Part shown: positions 37,393-45,169 of the stretch, piece by piece
Layout: every line of letters begins with the position of its first letter
Numbering within the stretch: position 1 is the first letter of the stretch
From: Sulfurospirillum halorespirans DSM 13726
GTDB taxonomy: Bacteria > Campylobacterota > Campylobacteria > Campylobacterales > Sulfurospirillaceae
Direction of reading: 5' to 3'
Length of the DNA stretch: 64,000 bases
Assembly: GCF_001723605.1 (NCBI RefSeq)
Contig: NZ_CP017111.1
Location: 868,001-932,000 of the forward strand
Notes under the pieces: generated by a model
What the model was told of the DNA's origin: nothing
Seen by the model: the letters and a program-made list of their open reading frames with translations, nothing else
Database searches by the model: none
Translations under genes and position numbers: made by a program

Positions 37393-39822
37393 ATGAAGCG
37401 ATTCTCCTATTTTGTGTTCACATTGGCTTTAATGTCATCTGCTCTGTTGGCTGGAACTGAAACGTTTTTAAATAAAAAAGAGAAAGCCTACATTGATGCA
37501 AAACCCATTTTAAACGTTTACGTAGAACCTGATGTCTACTCTTACAGTTACACGTATGATAATTATCTCAATGGCTATGCTATTCACTATTTACGGCTTT
37601 TAGCCAAAAAACTCGATGTTGATCTTCGTTTTATAACCGATATAACACGAGAGGAAGCTAAAAAACGGCTTGATTCTGGAGCGTTAGATGTAGCGCTTTT
37701 CCCTACCTTTGAGCCTTTGGATGACAATGCCTTCCAGTTTAGTAAATTTCCTATAGGCGTTTTGCAACCTGCCTTGCTTATGCCTAAAATTTATCAATTA
37801 TCCCCCACCTTAGAATCCATTGAAAAATTACGTATTGTGATGTTAAAGGATGATGCATTTGCTTCCACCATCAAAGACAAAAATCCCGATGCAACCATAG
37901 AGATTGTCAATACTATTGAAGAGGCTGTTTTAAGAGTTGCTGAGCAAGAAGCTGATCTTGCTATTGGCTTACATGAAATTTTTACAGCACATCTTGAGTC
38001 TAAAATGATCACTTCTTTGCAAAGTATTCCGCTTCGCAATAATGCAGATTTTCCGATGGTCAAGATATTTTTAACCACAGCTAAAGAAAATATTGTTTTT
38101 ATCTCAATTTTGAATAAAGCTATGGCAGAAATTGATTATAAAGAACTTGTATTTGCTCGAAATCGCTTTTTCCCTTCCGATTCATTTCGCCAAACCAATA
38201 TTAAAGTACCACTGAGCAAAGAAGAGAAATTTTTCTTGATGGGACAGCATGTTTTACAGTTCTGTGCCATTCCAAACAGCCTTCCTTACGGAGATATTGT
38301 ACAAAATCGTTACGAAGGTATTGGGTCTGATGTGATAGCCCTTTTAGAAAAAAATTTAGACATTCCTATCCAACTTGTTCCCACACACTCAAAAGAGGAG
38401 TCTGTGCAAAAACTGCTTAGTAAAAAATGTGATTTTATTGCAATGGCGAGTGAAACATCGGGCACTGATTTACAAATGGCGTTTACTTCTGCTATTTTGC
38501 AGGTTCCTCTTGTTGTTTTAACAACCGATGATAGGCTTTATGTTTCTGATTTTAAAGAGATTGCAGATCGCTCTTTTGCGATACAAAAAGAGCATCCCAT
38601 GATTGCTTCGCTACAAGCAGTGTACCCTTCACTCAAGCTTACCTTGGTCAATACTGAAATTGAAGGATTGAAATTGGTAGAAGAGGGAATTCAGTATGGG
38701 TTTATAACCTCTAATTTTACGGTTTCGCATCTTTTTGCGTATCACATTGCCAATAATCTTAAAGTCTCTGCTCAAATTCCTCTTAAGATGCCCGTTGGTT
38801 TTGCGCTTTTGGCTGAAAATCAACTGCTTTATTCCATTTTAGAGCAATCTATGCAGAGTGTTTTGAGTGGTGAAATAGAGCATTTAATTCTAAAATGGGT
38901 TCCTGATCGTTCTCCTAAGGGATTTGATTACACTGTAATCTTGCAGTTAGTGTTCTTATTTATGCTTTTCTCTGTCATTGCGTTTATCCTTTATTTCGAG
39001 GTGAGACTGAAAAAAAGCCGCTTGGAAGAGGCAACACAATCTCTTGATATCCTCAATCATGAGTTAGAATCAAGAATTAAAAAAGAGGTTGAGATCAGCC
39101 GTGAAAAAGATATGGTGATGTACCGCCAAAGCAGATTTGCAAGTATGGGTGAGATGATAGGCAATATCGCCCATCAATGGCGCCAGCCTTTAATGGAGTT
39201 ATCGGCTATTTTGATGGATTTACAAGCGGCGATTCACTTTAAAAAAAAGGTGACAGAACATGGAATAATTGATACAATTAACGCTTCAAACCGGGTTATT
39301 CAGTTTATGTCCCATACGATTGATGACTTTAGAAACTTCTTTTCACCACAAAAAGAACTAAGTGCTTTTTGCATTAACGAAGTGGTTGCAGAAGCTATTA
39401 ACATCATGAAAGCAACTTTACATCATCACCGTATTGCTTTAGAAGTGGTTGAACATTTGCCTAACGCTATGGCATATGGGCTTAAAAATGAATATGCCCA
39501 AGTCATCATTAATCTCATTTCCAATGCAAAGGATATTTTGACGGTTCGAGCAGTGGCAAAAGGCCGTATTATCATTGAAATTGATCAAAATGCAGAATAC
39601 TCTAAAGTCTCTGTGATCGATAATGCAGGAGGCATTAAAGATGAAGATTTTTCTCATATTTTTGAGCCTTTTTTTACCAAAGAGAAAAGCAATGGCACAG
39701 GAATTGGACTTTTTATGTCGCGTATGATTATTGAAAACAATATGAAAGGTATTATTACAGTAGGAAATGTGGATAATGGTGTAGCGTTTTGTGTAACAGT
39801 TCCAAGACCTCATAACGTATGA
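37393..39822 (+). CDS. Sensor histidine kinase with two periplasmic SBP-like domains
   Basis: About 809 residues from ATG 37393 (MKRFSYFVFTLALMSSALLAG signal peptide); TTG 37372 and ATG 37381 are alternatives, and none has a clear ribosome-binding site. Two successive SBP_bac_3-like domains (about 25-265 and 280-520) precede a single membrane helix (near 535) and a coiled coil. The kinase core has GEMIGNIAHQWRQPL with the phosphorylated His, the N-box NLISNAKDIL and GTGIGLFMSR. It should sense a small solute directly in the periplasm and signal to the divergent response regulator. Confidence 0.9.
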   Translation: MKRFSYFVFTLALMSSALLAGTETFLNKKEKAYIDAKPILNVYVEPDVYSYSYTYDNYLNGYAIHYLRLLAKKLDVDLRFITDITREEAKKRLDSGALDVALFPTFEPLDDNAFQFSKFPIGVLQPALLMPKIYQLSPTLESIEKLRIVMLKDDAFASTIKDKNPDATIEIVNTIEEAVLRVAEQEADLAIGLHEIFTAHLESKMITSLQSIPLRNNADFPMVKIFLTTAKENIVFISILNKAMAEIDYKELVFARNRFFPSDSFRQTNIKVPLSKEEKFFLMGQHVLQFCAIPNSLPYGDIVQNRYEGIGSDVIALLEKNLDIPIQLVPTHSKEESVQKLLSKKCDFIAMASETSGTDLQMAFTSAILQVPLVVLTTDDRLYVSDFKEIADRSFAIQKEHPMIASLQAVYPSLKLTLVNTEIEGLKLVEEGIQYGFITSNFTVSHLFAYHIANNLKVSAQIPLKMPVGFALLAENQLLYSILEQSMQSVLSGEIEHLILKWVPDRSPKGFDYTVILQLVFLFMLFSVIAFILYFEVRLKKSRLEEATQSLDILNHELESRIKKEVEISREKDMVMYRQSRFASMGEMIGNIAHQWRQPLMELSAILMDLQAAIHFKKKVTEHGIIDTINASNRVIQFMSHTIDDFRNFFSPQKELSAFCINEVVAEAINIMKATLHHHRIALEVVEHLPNAMAYGLKNEYAQVIINLISNAKDILTVRAVAKGRIIIEIDQNAEYSKVSVIDNAGGIKDEDFSHIFEPFFTKEKSNGTGIGLFMSRMIIENNMKGIITVGNVDNGVAFCVTVPRPHNV

Positions 39823-39885
39823 GAAAGCAACTTTAACGCAACTTTCTTTAGCTAGTATCATTAGGTTATGGTATGCTAATTAGCT

Positions 39886-39895
39886 TTACATGTAA
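39886..39895. repeat. TTACATGTAA overlapping a ribosome-binding site
   Basis: Exact palindrome immediately followed by GGAAATGT; the AAGGA that serves the gene starting at 39904 begins inside the palindrome. Folding of the palindrome in RNA could influence access to this site. Confidence 0.85.
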
Positions 39896-39903
39896 GGAAA
39901 TGT

Positions 39904-40824
39904 ATGTCATGGACATTTAACCAACGCATTGCCCTTGTTGCAGGCGTTTTACTCACCTTTTTTTTGTTACTTTTTGGCAGTGTATCGTATTTTAAAATGA
40001 AGTTTTATTTGGAAAAAGAGATCACAGCAAAGCAGATGAGCATTATGAAATCGCTTCAAACAGACATCAATGGATGGATGCAGCCTAGTATGCGCCAAGT
40101 ACAAGATGTTGCTAAAGAGCTTGAGATGCATACTCCTTTTATTAAAGAGGAGATTGTTCCTATTTTGGCACGCTCTAAAAAAGCGATTAATGCTGTTCAG
40201 GTCTATTTTGGTTTGGAAGATGGGCGAATGATGTACGATACGGGAAAAGAGCTGAACAGGGATTGGTACGATCCTCGTAATAGACCGTGGTATGCGGAAG
40301 GGCTGGACGCAAATGAAACCGTTATTTCAGAGCCTTTTGTGGGCTTTGCAAGCAATCAACTGACCGTAACGATTATGACACCTGTATTTGTACATGGGAA
40401 AAAACAAGGGGTTGTGGCAGCATCATTTTATGTTAATAAGCTGTACCGTAAAATTAAAGCAGTGCATATGGAGGATGGTTATGCGTTTATTGTCAATGCT
40501 CAGGGTAAAATTATTATCCATCCCGACAAAGCCATGATCAATGTGAATTTACAAGAGCAAAATCCCGCTTTGAAAAAAATGTATGCGTATATGACGATGC
40601 ATAAAGAGGGTTCATACACCTATGAATTTGATGGGAGGAAAGAGCTTATTACCTTTGGAGAATTACGCAATGGTTGGTTTAGTGTTGTTTCCATTGAAAA
40701 TGCGAAAGCATATGCATTTAACCATAGTATGCTAAAACTCTATTGGGTTATGGGTTTTCTTATGATTGTTCTTACTGTGATGATTTTGGTGCGTATGACT
40801 CACAAAAGTGTTGAGCACGAATAA
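39904..40824 (+). CDS. dCache-domain membrane protein without output domain
   Basis: A 306-residue protein with one helix at each end (about 10-32 and 278-298) and a periplasmic double-Cache domain between, with DWYDPRNRPWYAEG near residue 118. This is the sensor half of a chemoreceptor or kinase, but only about eight residues (ending SVEHE) follow the second helix. No HAMP, methyl-accepting or kinase domain follows, and the next gene begins 3 bp later, so it is not an obvious frameshift. Ligand and partner are unknown. Confidence 0.8.
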   Translation: MSWTFNQRIALVAGVLLTFFLLLFGSVSYFKMKFYLEKEITAKQMSIMKSLQTDINGWMQPSMRQVQDVAKELEMHTPFIKEEIVPILARSKKAINAVQVYFGLEDGRMMYDTGKELNRDWYDPRNRPWYAEGLDANETVISEPFVGFASNQLTVTIMTPVFVHGKKQGVVAASFYVNKLYRKIKAVHMEDGYAFIVNAQGKIIIHPDKAMINVNLQEQNPALKKMYAYMTMHKEGSYTYEFDGRKELITFGELRNGWFSVVSIENAKAYAFNHSMLKLYWVMGFLMIVLTVMILVRMTHKSVEHE

Positions 40825-40827
40825 GCC

Positions 40828-41478
40828 ATGAAGTACGCGATTCTTTGTTCTCTTTTATGGCTAACACATAGTATCGCTACACCGCTTTCACTCTCCGATG
40901 AGGTTTTTCAAGAAGCACAGCACATCTTACAAACACAGCAAGAGAGCCATTATGATCATAAAACAGTCATTAATGAATCTAAAGGCTATTACCGTGTAGA
41001 TTGCTCCTCTTTTGTATGCCATGTTTTACGCAAAAAATCACCGTTGGCTTTAGCGATGCTTCCTATCGATGTCCATCACGTACATGCAAGAGCACAGAAT
41101 TTTTACGACTACTTTAAACAGTTAGAAAGCGTGCCCAATGCGCACTGGATGGCAGTTAAAACTCTCTTTGATCTTGAGCGTGGTGATATTATTGCATGGA
41201 AATACGACCTCTCTTCCCATAAAAAAGATACAGGGCATGTTGTTATTGTTGCTGAAAAACCAATTCAAGAAGAGCAGACTCTCTATCGTATTCGTGTGAT
41301 TGATGCTTCAAAAGGCAAACATGCTAATGACACTAGAGCCAAAGAAAGCGATGGCATTGGTAGTGGTGATATGTGGTTTCGAGTCAATGAAAAGGGCGCA
41401 CCAATAGGGCTTTATTGGTCAAGTAAAGAGAAAAAGGAGCGTCAACATTTTATTGTAATGGGACGTGTACAGCACTAA
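40828..41478 (+). CDS. Exported NlpC/P60-like cysteine peptidase or amidase
   Basis: A 216-residue protein with a signal peptide (MKYAILCSLLWLTHSIA). VDCSSFVCHVL near residue 57 carries the likely nucleophilic Cys and TGHVVIVAE near residue 145 the His, in the order expected for NlpC/P60-type enzymes. Such proteins usually cut peptidoglycan peptides in the periplasm. It starts 3 bp after the dCache gene, so the two are cotranscribed; the functional link is not known. Confidence 0.7.
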   Translation: MKYAILCSLLWLTHSIATPLSLSDEVFQEAQHILQTQQESHYDHKTVINESKGYYRVDCSSFVCHVLRKKSPLALAMLPIDVHHVHARAQNFYDYFKQLESVPNAHWMAVKTLFDLERGDIIAWKYDLSSHKKDTGHVVIVAEKPIQEEQTLYRIRVIDASKGKHANDTRAKESDGIGSGDMWFRVNEKGAPIGLYWSSKEKKERQHFIVMGRVQH

Positions 41479-41648
41479 AATCAGCTTATTATTCGAGCTT
41501 ATTAGTAGTAATGCTAATACTTTTATTTTTATTTAAAATAAACAAACTATTTTCTTTCTTTCCTCAATCACTCTTTTCAATTCATTTATGTAATGTGTGT
41601 TGCATGTAACGAAGGTCTATAAAATAGGTTATGGAGTTCTCCCTTATA
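41479..41648. other. Convergent intergenic gap
   Basis: 170 bp between the NlpC-like gene and the convergent response regulator. It is AT-rich, contains a weak inverted repeat (ATTAG/CTAAT near 41504-41521) followed by a T-rich stretch, and a partial copy of the palindrome (GCATGTAAC near 41602). No gene seen. Confidence 0.4.
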
Positions 41649-42350
41649 TTATTGTGGTAAATCAGGTGTTGAAGGTACCTTATAATCAATTTTGATCTGG
41701 TACCCTACACCGTTAATATTTTCAAAAAAATCAACATCACAGATTTCTCTGATACGGTAGATCACCATTTGAAGTTTTTTAAGATTGAGTTGCTCATCAT
41801 CCCAAAGCGTTGCATAGAGTCGTTCGTAGCTTACGCAGTGGTTTTTATGCTCACACAGCGTTTGAATCAGTTTTAGCGCATTGGGACTCATTTTGATCAT
41901 TCGACCTTGTTTATAGAGTAAACGTGTCTCATGGTTAAAACAAAATCCGCCTGCAATTTTACTGATTTTTGTGCTCGGAAGAGGGTTTTTTTTGGCGCTT
42001 AAAAGTGAAATGGTTGCTATGATTTCCCTCTCGTTATAGGGTTTGATGATGTACCCGTCCGCTTTGGCGTCTATCGCATAAGTGATCATTTCATCATCGG
42101 CATACGCTGTCGTAAAGACGATGGCGCAGTCACTGATAGAGCGAAGATGCATCGCTACTTCACACCCACTCATAGCGCCTTTAATCATAATATCAAGTAA
42201 CACCAAATCAGGTTCATATTTACGAACGCTCTCCAACGCATCGGCTCCATTATCGACACTCTCAACAACGCACCAGCTCTGTTTTTCGACGATCATTTTG
42301 AGGTATTCTGCGGCGATACACTCATCTTCTACGATCACTATTTTATACAT
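41649..42350 (-). CDS. OmpR-type response regulator
   Basis: About 233 residues from ATG 42350, which has AGGTGA upstream and overlaps the kinase gene by 8 bp. The receiver has IVEDE, phosphoacceptor in VLLDIMIKG and IKPYN. The C-terminal winged helix (MSPNALKLIQTLCEHK, then INGVGYQIKI) is of the OmpR type. Its partner is the kinase upstream. This type of receiver is more often joined to ANTAR or standalone outputs when paired with HisKA_2 kinases. Confidence 0.88.
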   Translation of the reverse strand: MYKIVIVEDECIAAEYLKMIVEKQSWCVVESVDNGADALESVRKYEPDLVLLDIMIKGAMSGCEVAMHLRSISDCAIVFTTAYADDEMITYAIDAKADGYIIKPYNEREIIATISLLSAKKNPLPSTKISKIAGGFCFNHETRLLYKQGRMIKMSPNALKLIQTLCEHKNHCVSYERLYATLWDDEQLNLKKLQMVIYRIREICDVDFFENINGVGYQIKIDYKVPSTPDLPQ

Positions 42351-43521
42351 GTTCACCTCTTTTGTAGGCTATTTGGTAACATAAGCCATGGTTGTAAGAG
42401 ACTTTGAGTGTTCCTTTGAGCTGTTTGACGTTTAAGTCGACCAACTGTAGACCGAAGTTTCTTTTCATGTTGGAGTCATACCCACTCCCGTTGTCAAAAT
42501 AGGTCAGTAAAACGGTATCACCACGACGTTTTAGGACAATGATGATTTTTGGATTTTCTTCCGTTTTAAATGCGTATTTAAAACTATTCACAAGTAGTTC
42601 ATTGATAATCAAACCAATGGGGATGACTTCATTGAGTGAAAGCTCTAGCGTGTCTGCTTTGAAGAGAATGTTAACATGCTCGCTGAGTGTACTTTGGATG
42701 TTTCGATACAATTTTTCAATAAACTCTTTGGCATTGACTTTTTCAAGATCATGCGAGACGTAGAGCATAGAGTGTACCATCGCCATCGCATCGATTCTGC
42801 TTTTACTCACTTGGATGATGTCGCGTACTTTTTGATCCTCTTTTTCCGCTTGAATGGCAAGCATAGAGGAGACAATATTAAGATTGTTTTTAACGCGGTG
42901 TTGTAATTCATTGTAAAGGAGATCTTTTTTGTAGTTTGCGTTAATTAAACGTTTATACGTGTCGATTCGTGTGATTTCATAATACAAAGCAAAAATGATG
43001 ACAATCACGAAAACCGATATAAAATTGATAATAGCCGCAGGAGTATGCAAAAAAATGCTGGTTTGCAAAGCGTCTTGATAATACAGAAGCAAGAGTCCTG
43101 TAATAGCAATCATAACGAAGCTAAACACGAGTCCTTTTTTCCAGCTAAAAAGAGAAAAAATGCCTAATATTAACGGAAATAAAAATCCGGATATATAATC
43201 ATCAAAGCGGTAGATAAAGATAGCCGATACTGTTTCAACGCAGAGGATGAACCCCATGGTATACGAAGCATAGTCGTATTTTCTTTTTCGATAAAACATA
43301 AAAAAAGAGAAAATAATCAGCAGAAGCATCATTGAGGTAAGGGGGATAATTTGATAATCGTGATTTGACAGATCCAAACCAATATGAAAACAAAAGATAC
43401 AAAAACATACGGTATGGATGATCCAGATAATCTTCCCTCGCCTTCCTTCTGTTGCCCTTTGTATTTCCGCATTCAATGGGAGATGTGATGTTTTCATGAA
43501 ATTAAATTTATCACGTTTCAA
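42343..43521 (-). CDS. Sensor histidine kinase, HisKA_2 type
   Basis: 392 residues (384 if ATG 43497 is used). The N-terminal half has about six membrane helices in three pairs with very short loops, so it probably senses something within or across the membrane. The dimerisation domain contains ELQHRVKNNLNIVSSML with the phospho-His, the HisKA_2 signature, and the ATPase part has LIINELLVNSFKYAF and NFGLQLVDL. It is translationally coupled to the following response regulator. Confidence 0.87.
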   Translation of the reverse strand: MKRDKFNFMKTSHLPLNAEIQRATEGRRGKIIWIIHTVCFCIFCFHIGLDLSNHDYQIIPLTSMMLLLIIFSFFMFYRKRKYDYASYTMGFILCVETVSAIFIYRFDDYISGFLFPLILGIFSLFSWKKGLVFSFVMIAITGLLLLYYQDALQTSIFLHTPAAIINFISVFVIVIIFALYYEITRIDTYKRLINANYKKDLLYNELQHRVKNNLNIVSSMLAIQAEKEDQKVRDIIQVSKSRIDAMAMVHSMLYVSHDLEKVNAKEFIEKLYRNIQSTLSEHVNILFKADTLELSLNEVIPIGLIINELLVNSFKYAFKTEENPKIIIVLKRRGDTVLLTYFDNGSGYDSNMKRNFGLQLVDLNVKQLKGTLKVSYNHGLCYQIAYKRGEHV

Positions 43522-43628
43522 CTTAAAGGATTCAATCTTTCCTCAACCGTATTTTCATGTGACTAGAACGTGGTTTTTTATTTATATAATTATTGAAAGA
43601 AAAAATTTAGATTTGTGGTTTGACGTTT

Positions 43629-43638
43629 TTACATGTAA
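43629..43638. repeat. TTACATGTAA at the start of the TPR gene
   Basis: Exact palindrome 11 bp before ATG 43649; AAAGG at its right edge is the best ribosome-binding candidate for that gene. Confidence 0.85.
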
Positions 43639-43648
43639 AGGTTTACAC

Positions 43649-44071
43649 ATGATGACAGTGAGTGAAATTTTAGACATTGATATTGAATCTTTGAACCCTG
43701 ACGCATTGGCTTTGCTTCGCACGACAATCGTAGAAAATCAGTCGTTGTTTCGCTTAGAATGTGAAGTCTTTTATCAGTGGGGTAAAATTGAGCAAAAACT
43801 CAATATGCCCCATTCTGCTGAAGTGCGTTTTAAAAATGCACTCTTTTTGAATCAAGAGCACACGAAGAGTATGCGTGAGCTTGGATTGTTGTATGCACAA
43901 AGTGAACGGTTACATGACGCGCTTAGGTTGTTTGCGATGCTCGTGACGATTGACCCCACAGACTACGAAGCATGGCGTGATGGTGGAACTATCTTGCTCA
44001 GCATGCACGAACCTTATAAAGCAATGGAGTGGATGAAAATGGCAAAAAAAGCCAATACGATGGTTTTTTGA
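43649..44071 (+). CDS. TPR-repeat protein
   Basis: A 140-residue protein from ATG 43649 (MMTVSEILDIDIES). Three consecutive helix pairs have TPR spacing (AEVRFKNALFLNQEH, LGLLYAQSERLHDALRLFAM, AWRDGGTILLSMHEPYKAMEW), indicating a protein-binding scaffold. A longer frame back to 43418 overlaps the kinase start and is unlikely. It is divergent from the kinase and convergent with the LysR gene. Partner unknown. Confidence 0.75.
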   Translation: MMTVSEILDIDIESLNPDALALLRTTIVENQSLFRLECEVFYQWGKIEQKLNMPHSAEVRFKNALFLNQEHTKSMRELGLLYAQSERLHDALRLFAMLVTIDPTDYEAWRDGGTILLSMHEPYKAMEWMKMAKKANTMVF

Positions 44072-44086
44072 TCACCTGTATTGGAA

Positions 44087-44986
44087 TTATAAATTTTTTG
44101 CTATGGATAAAAACTCATGCGCAATTTTGGATAAACGTTTGTCTTCTCGATACGCTAAAACAACCGTTCGAGTAAGCAGTGGTTCATCTATGCTAAAAAG
44201 CAAGAGTTTGTCTTGTTTATCTTCTTTAATAAATTGAGGCACTGTAAAACAAGCACCAATACCTGAAGCAACAATGGAATTGGCGATATCAAACGTTTCT
44301 GTTTCACAAAAAATATTGGGTTCAAAGCCCGCTTCTTTAAAGATTTTGTCGTATATCGGCCTACTTCTTTGCGTATCTTTCGGCAAGATAAATTTTTCAT
44401 TTTTCAGATCACGCAAAGAGATCATAGGGTAGCCTTTAATCCTTTTTTTCACTTTCTGCGCAAGAGGATGGCTTATCGGTAAAGCAAGTAAAGCTTGCTC
44501 TTCTTTAATAACTTTATAACTCAGCCCTTCAGAGTGAAGTGGCAATATAAGTGTCGCTATATCAACATCGCCATCTAGAAGCATTTTTTCCAATTTTAAA
44601 GTCGAAAATACTTGGGATACTTTGATATCCGCATTGGGGAATTTTTTATAAAATTTCGACAATGCGTCGGGAATAAAATGGTATCCCGTTTGTGAAAACC
44701 CCAGTCGTAACTTTCCATTTTCAAAGCCTGTAACATCACGCATTTGTACATTTAAATCATTGTAAAGCTCTATGATAGCGTTTGCTTTCGAGAGATAAAT
44801 CTCTCCCGCATGGGTCAGACTAATAGGCGTTGTGCTTCGATCAAAAAGCGGTACACCAATTTGCTTTTCTAATATATTAATACTCTGACTTAAAGAGGGT
44901 TGGGCTATTTTTAGTTTTTGAGCCGCCTTTGTAAAGCTTTTTAATTTTGCCACCATAACAACACACTCTATTTGCTTTAAACTCAC
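44087..44986 (-). CDS. LysR family transcriptional regulator
   Basis: A 299-residue regulator: the N-terminal winged helix has FTKAAQKLKIAQPSLSQSINILEKQIGVPLFDR-type sequence, and the C-terminal part forms the effector-binding domain (KLRLGFSQTGYHFIPDALSKF). It is divergent from mfrABE across 183 bp, the usual arrangement when a LysR protein controls the adjacent operon and itself. The effector could be fumarate or a related acid, which is inference. Confidence 0.92.
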   Translation of the reverse strand: MSLKQIECVVMVAKLKSFTKAAQKLKIAQPSLSQSINILEKQIGVPLFDRSTTPISLTHAGEIYLSKANAIIELYNDLNVQMRDVTGFENGKLRLGFSQTGYHFIPDALSKFYKKFPNADIKVSQVFSTLKLEKMLLDGDVDIATLILPLHSEGLSYKVIKEEQALLALPISHPLAQKVKKRIKGYPMISLRDLKNEKFILPKDTQRSRPIYDKIFKEAGFEPNIFCETETFDIANSIVASGIGACFTVPQFIKEDKQDKLLLFSIDEPLLTRTVVLAYREDKRLSKIAHEFLSIAKNL

Positions 44987-45169
44987 TAAAAATCCCTTAA
45001 ATACGATATTTTGCAGAACTTTACCCCATAAGAAAAGACCTATGAGAACATATACAAAACAGTCTTTGACTTATGGATAAAAGTGTATTAATATTTTGCT
45101 GTTATTAAATTTAAAATGTATTTAAAAAATATAATTTTAAATTTATAAAATCATTTACGAGGAAATCTT
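44987..45169. promoter_or_regulatory. Divergent LysR / mfrA regulatory region
   Basis: This AT-rich 183-bp region should contain the LysR operator and the mfrA promoter. A TTGACTTATGGATAA stretch (about 45069-45083) has one good Crp/Fnr half-site (TTGAC) but a poor second half. ACGAGGAAATCTT gives mfrA a ribosome-binding site (GAGG). Confidence 0.45.

Noticed and set aside
41504-41535. Terminator between the NlpC-like gene and the response regulator
   Set aside because: The stem is only five A/T-rich pairs; too weak to list as a terminator.
43418-43648. Long N-terminus for the TPR protein
   Set aside because: It overlaps the start of the divergent kinase gene and is not TPR-like; ATG 43649 with an adjacent AAAGG is better.
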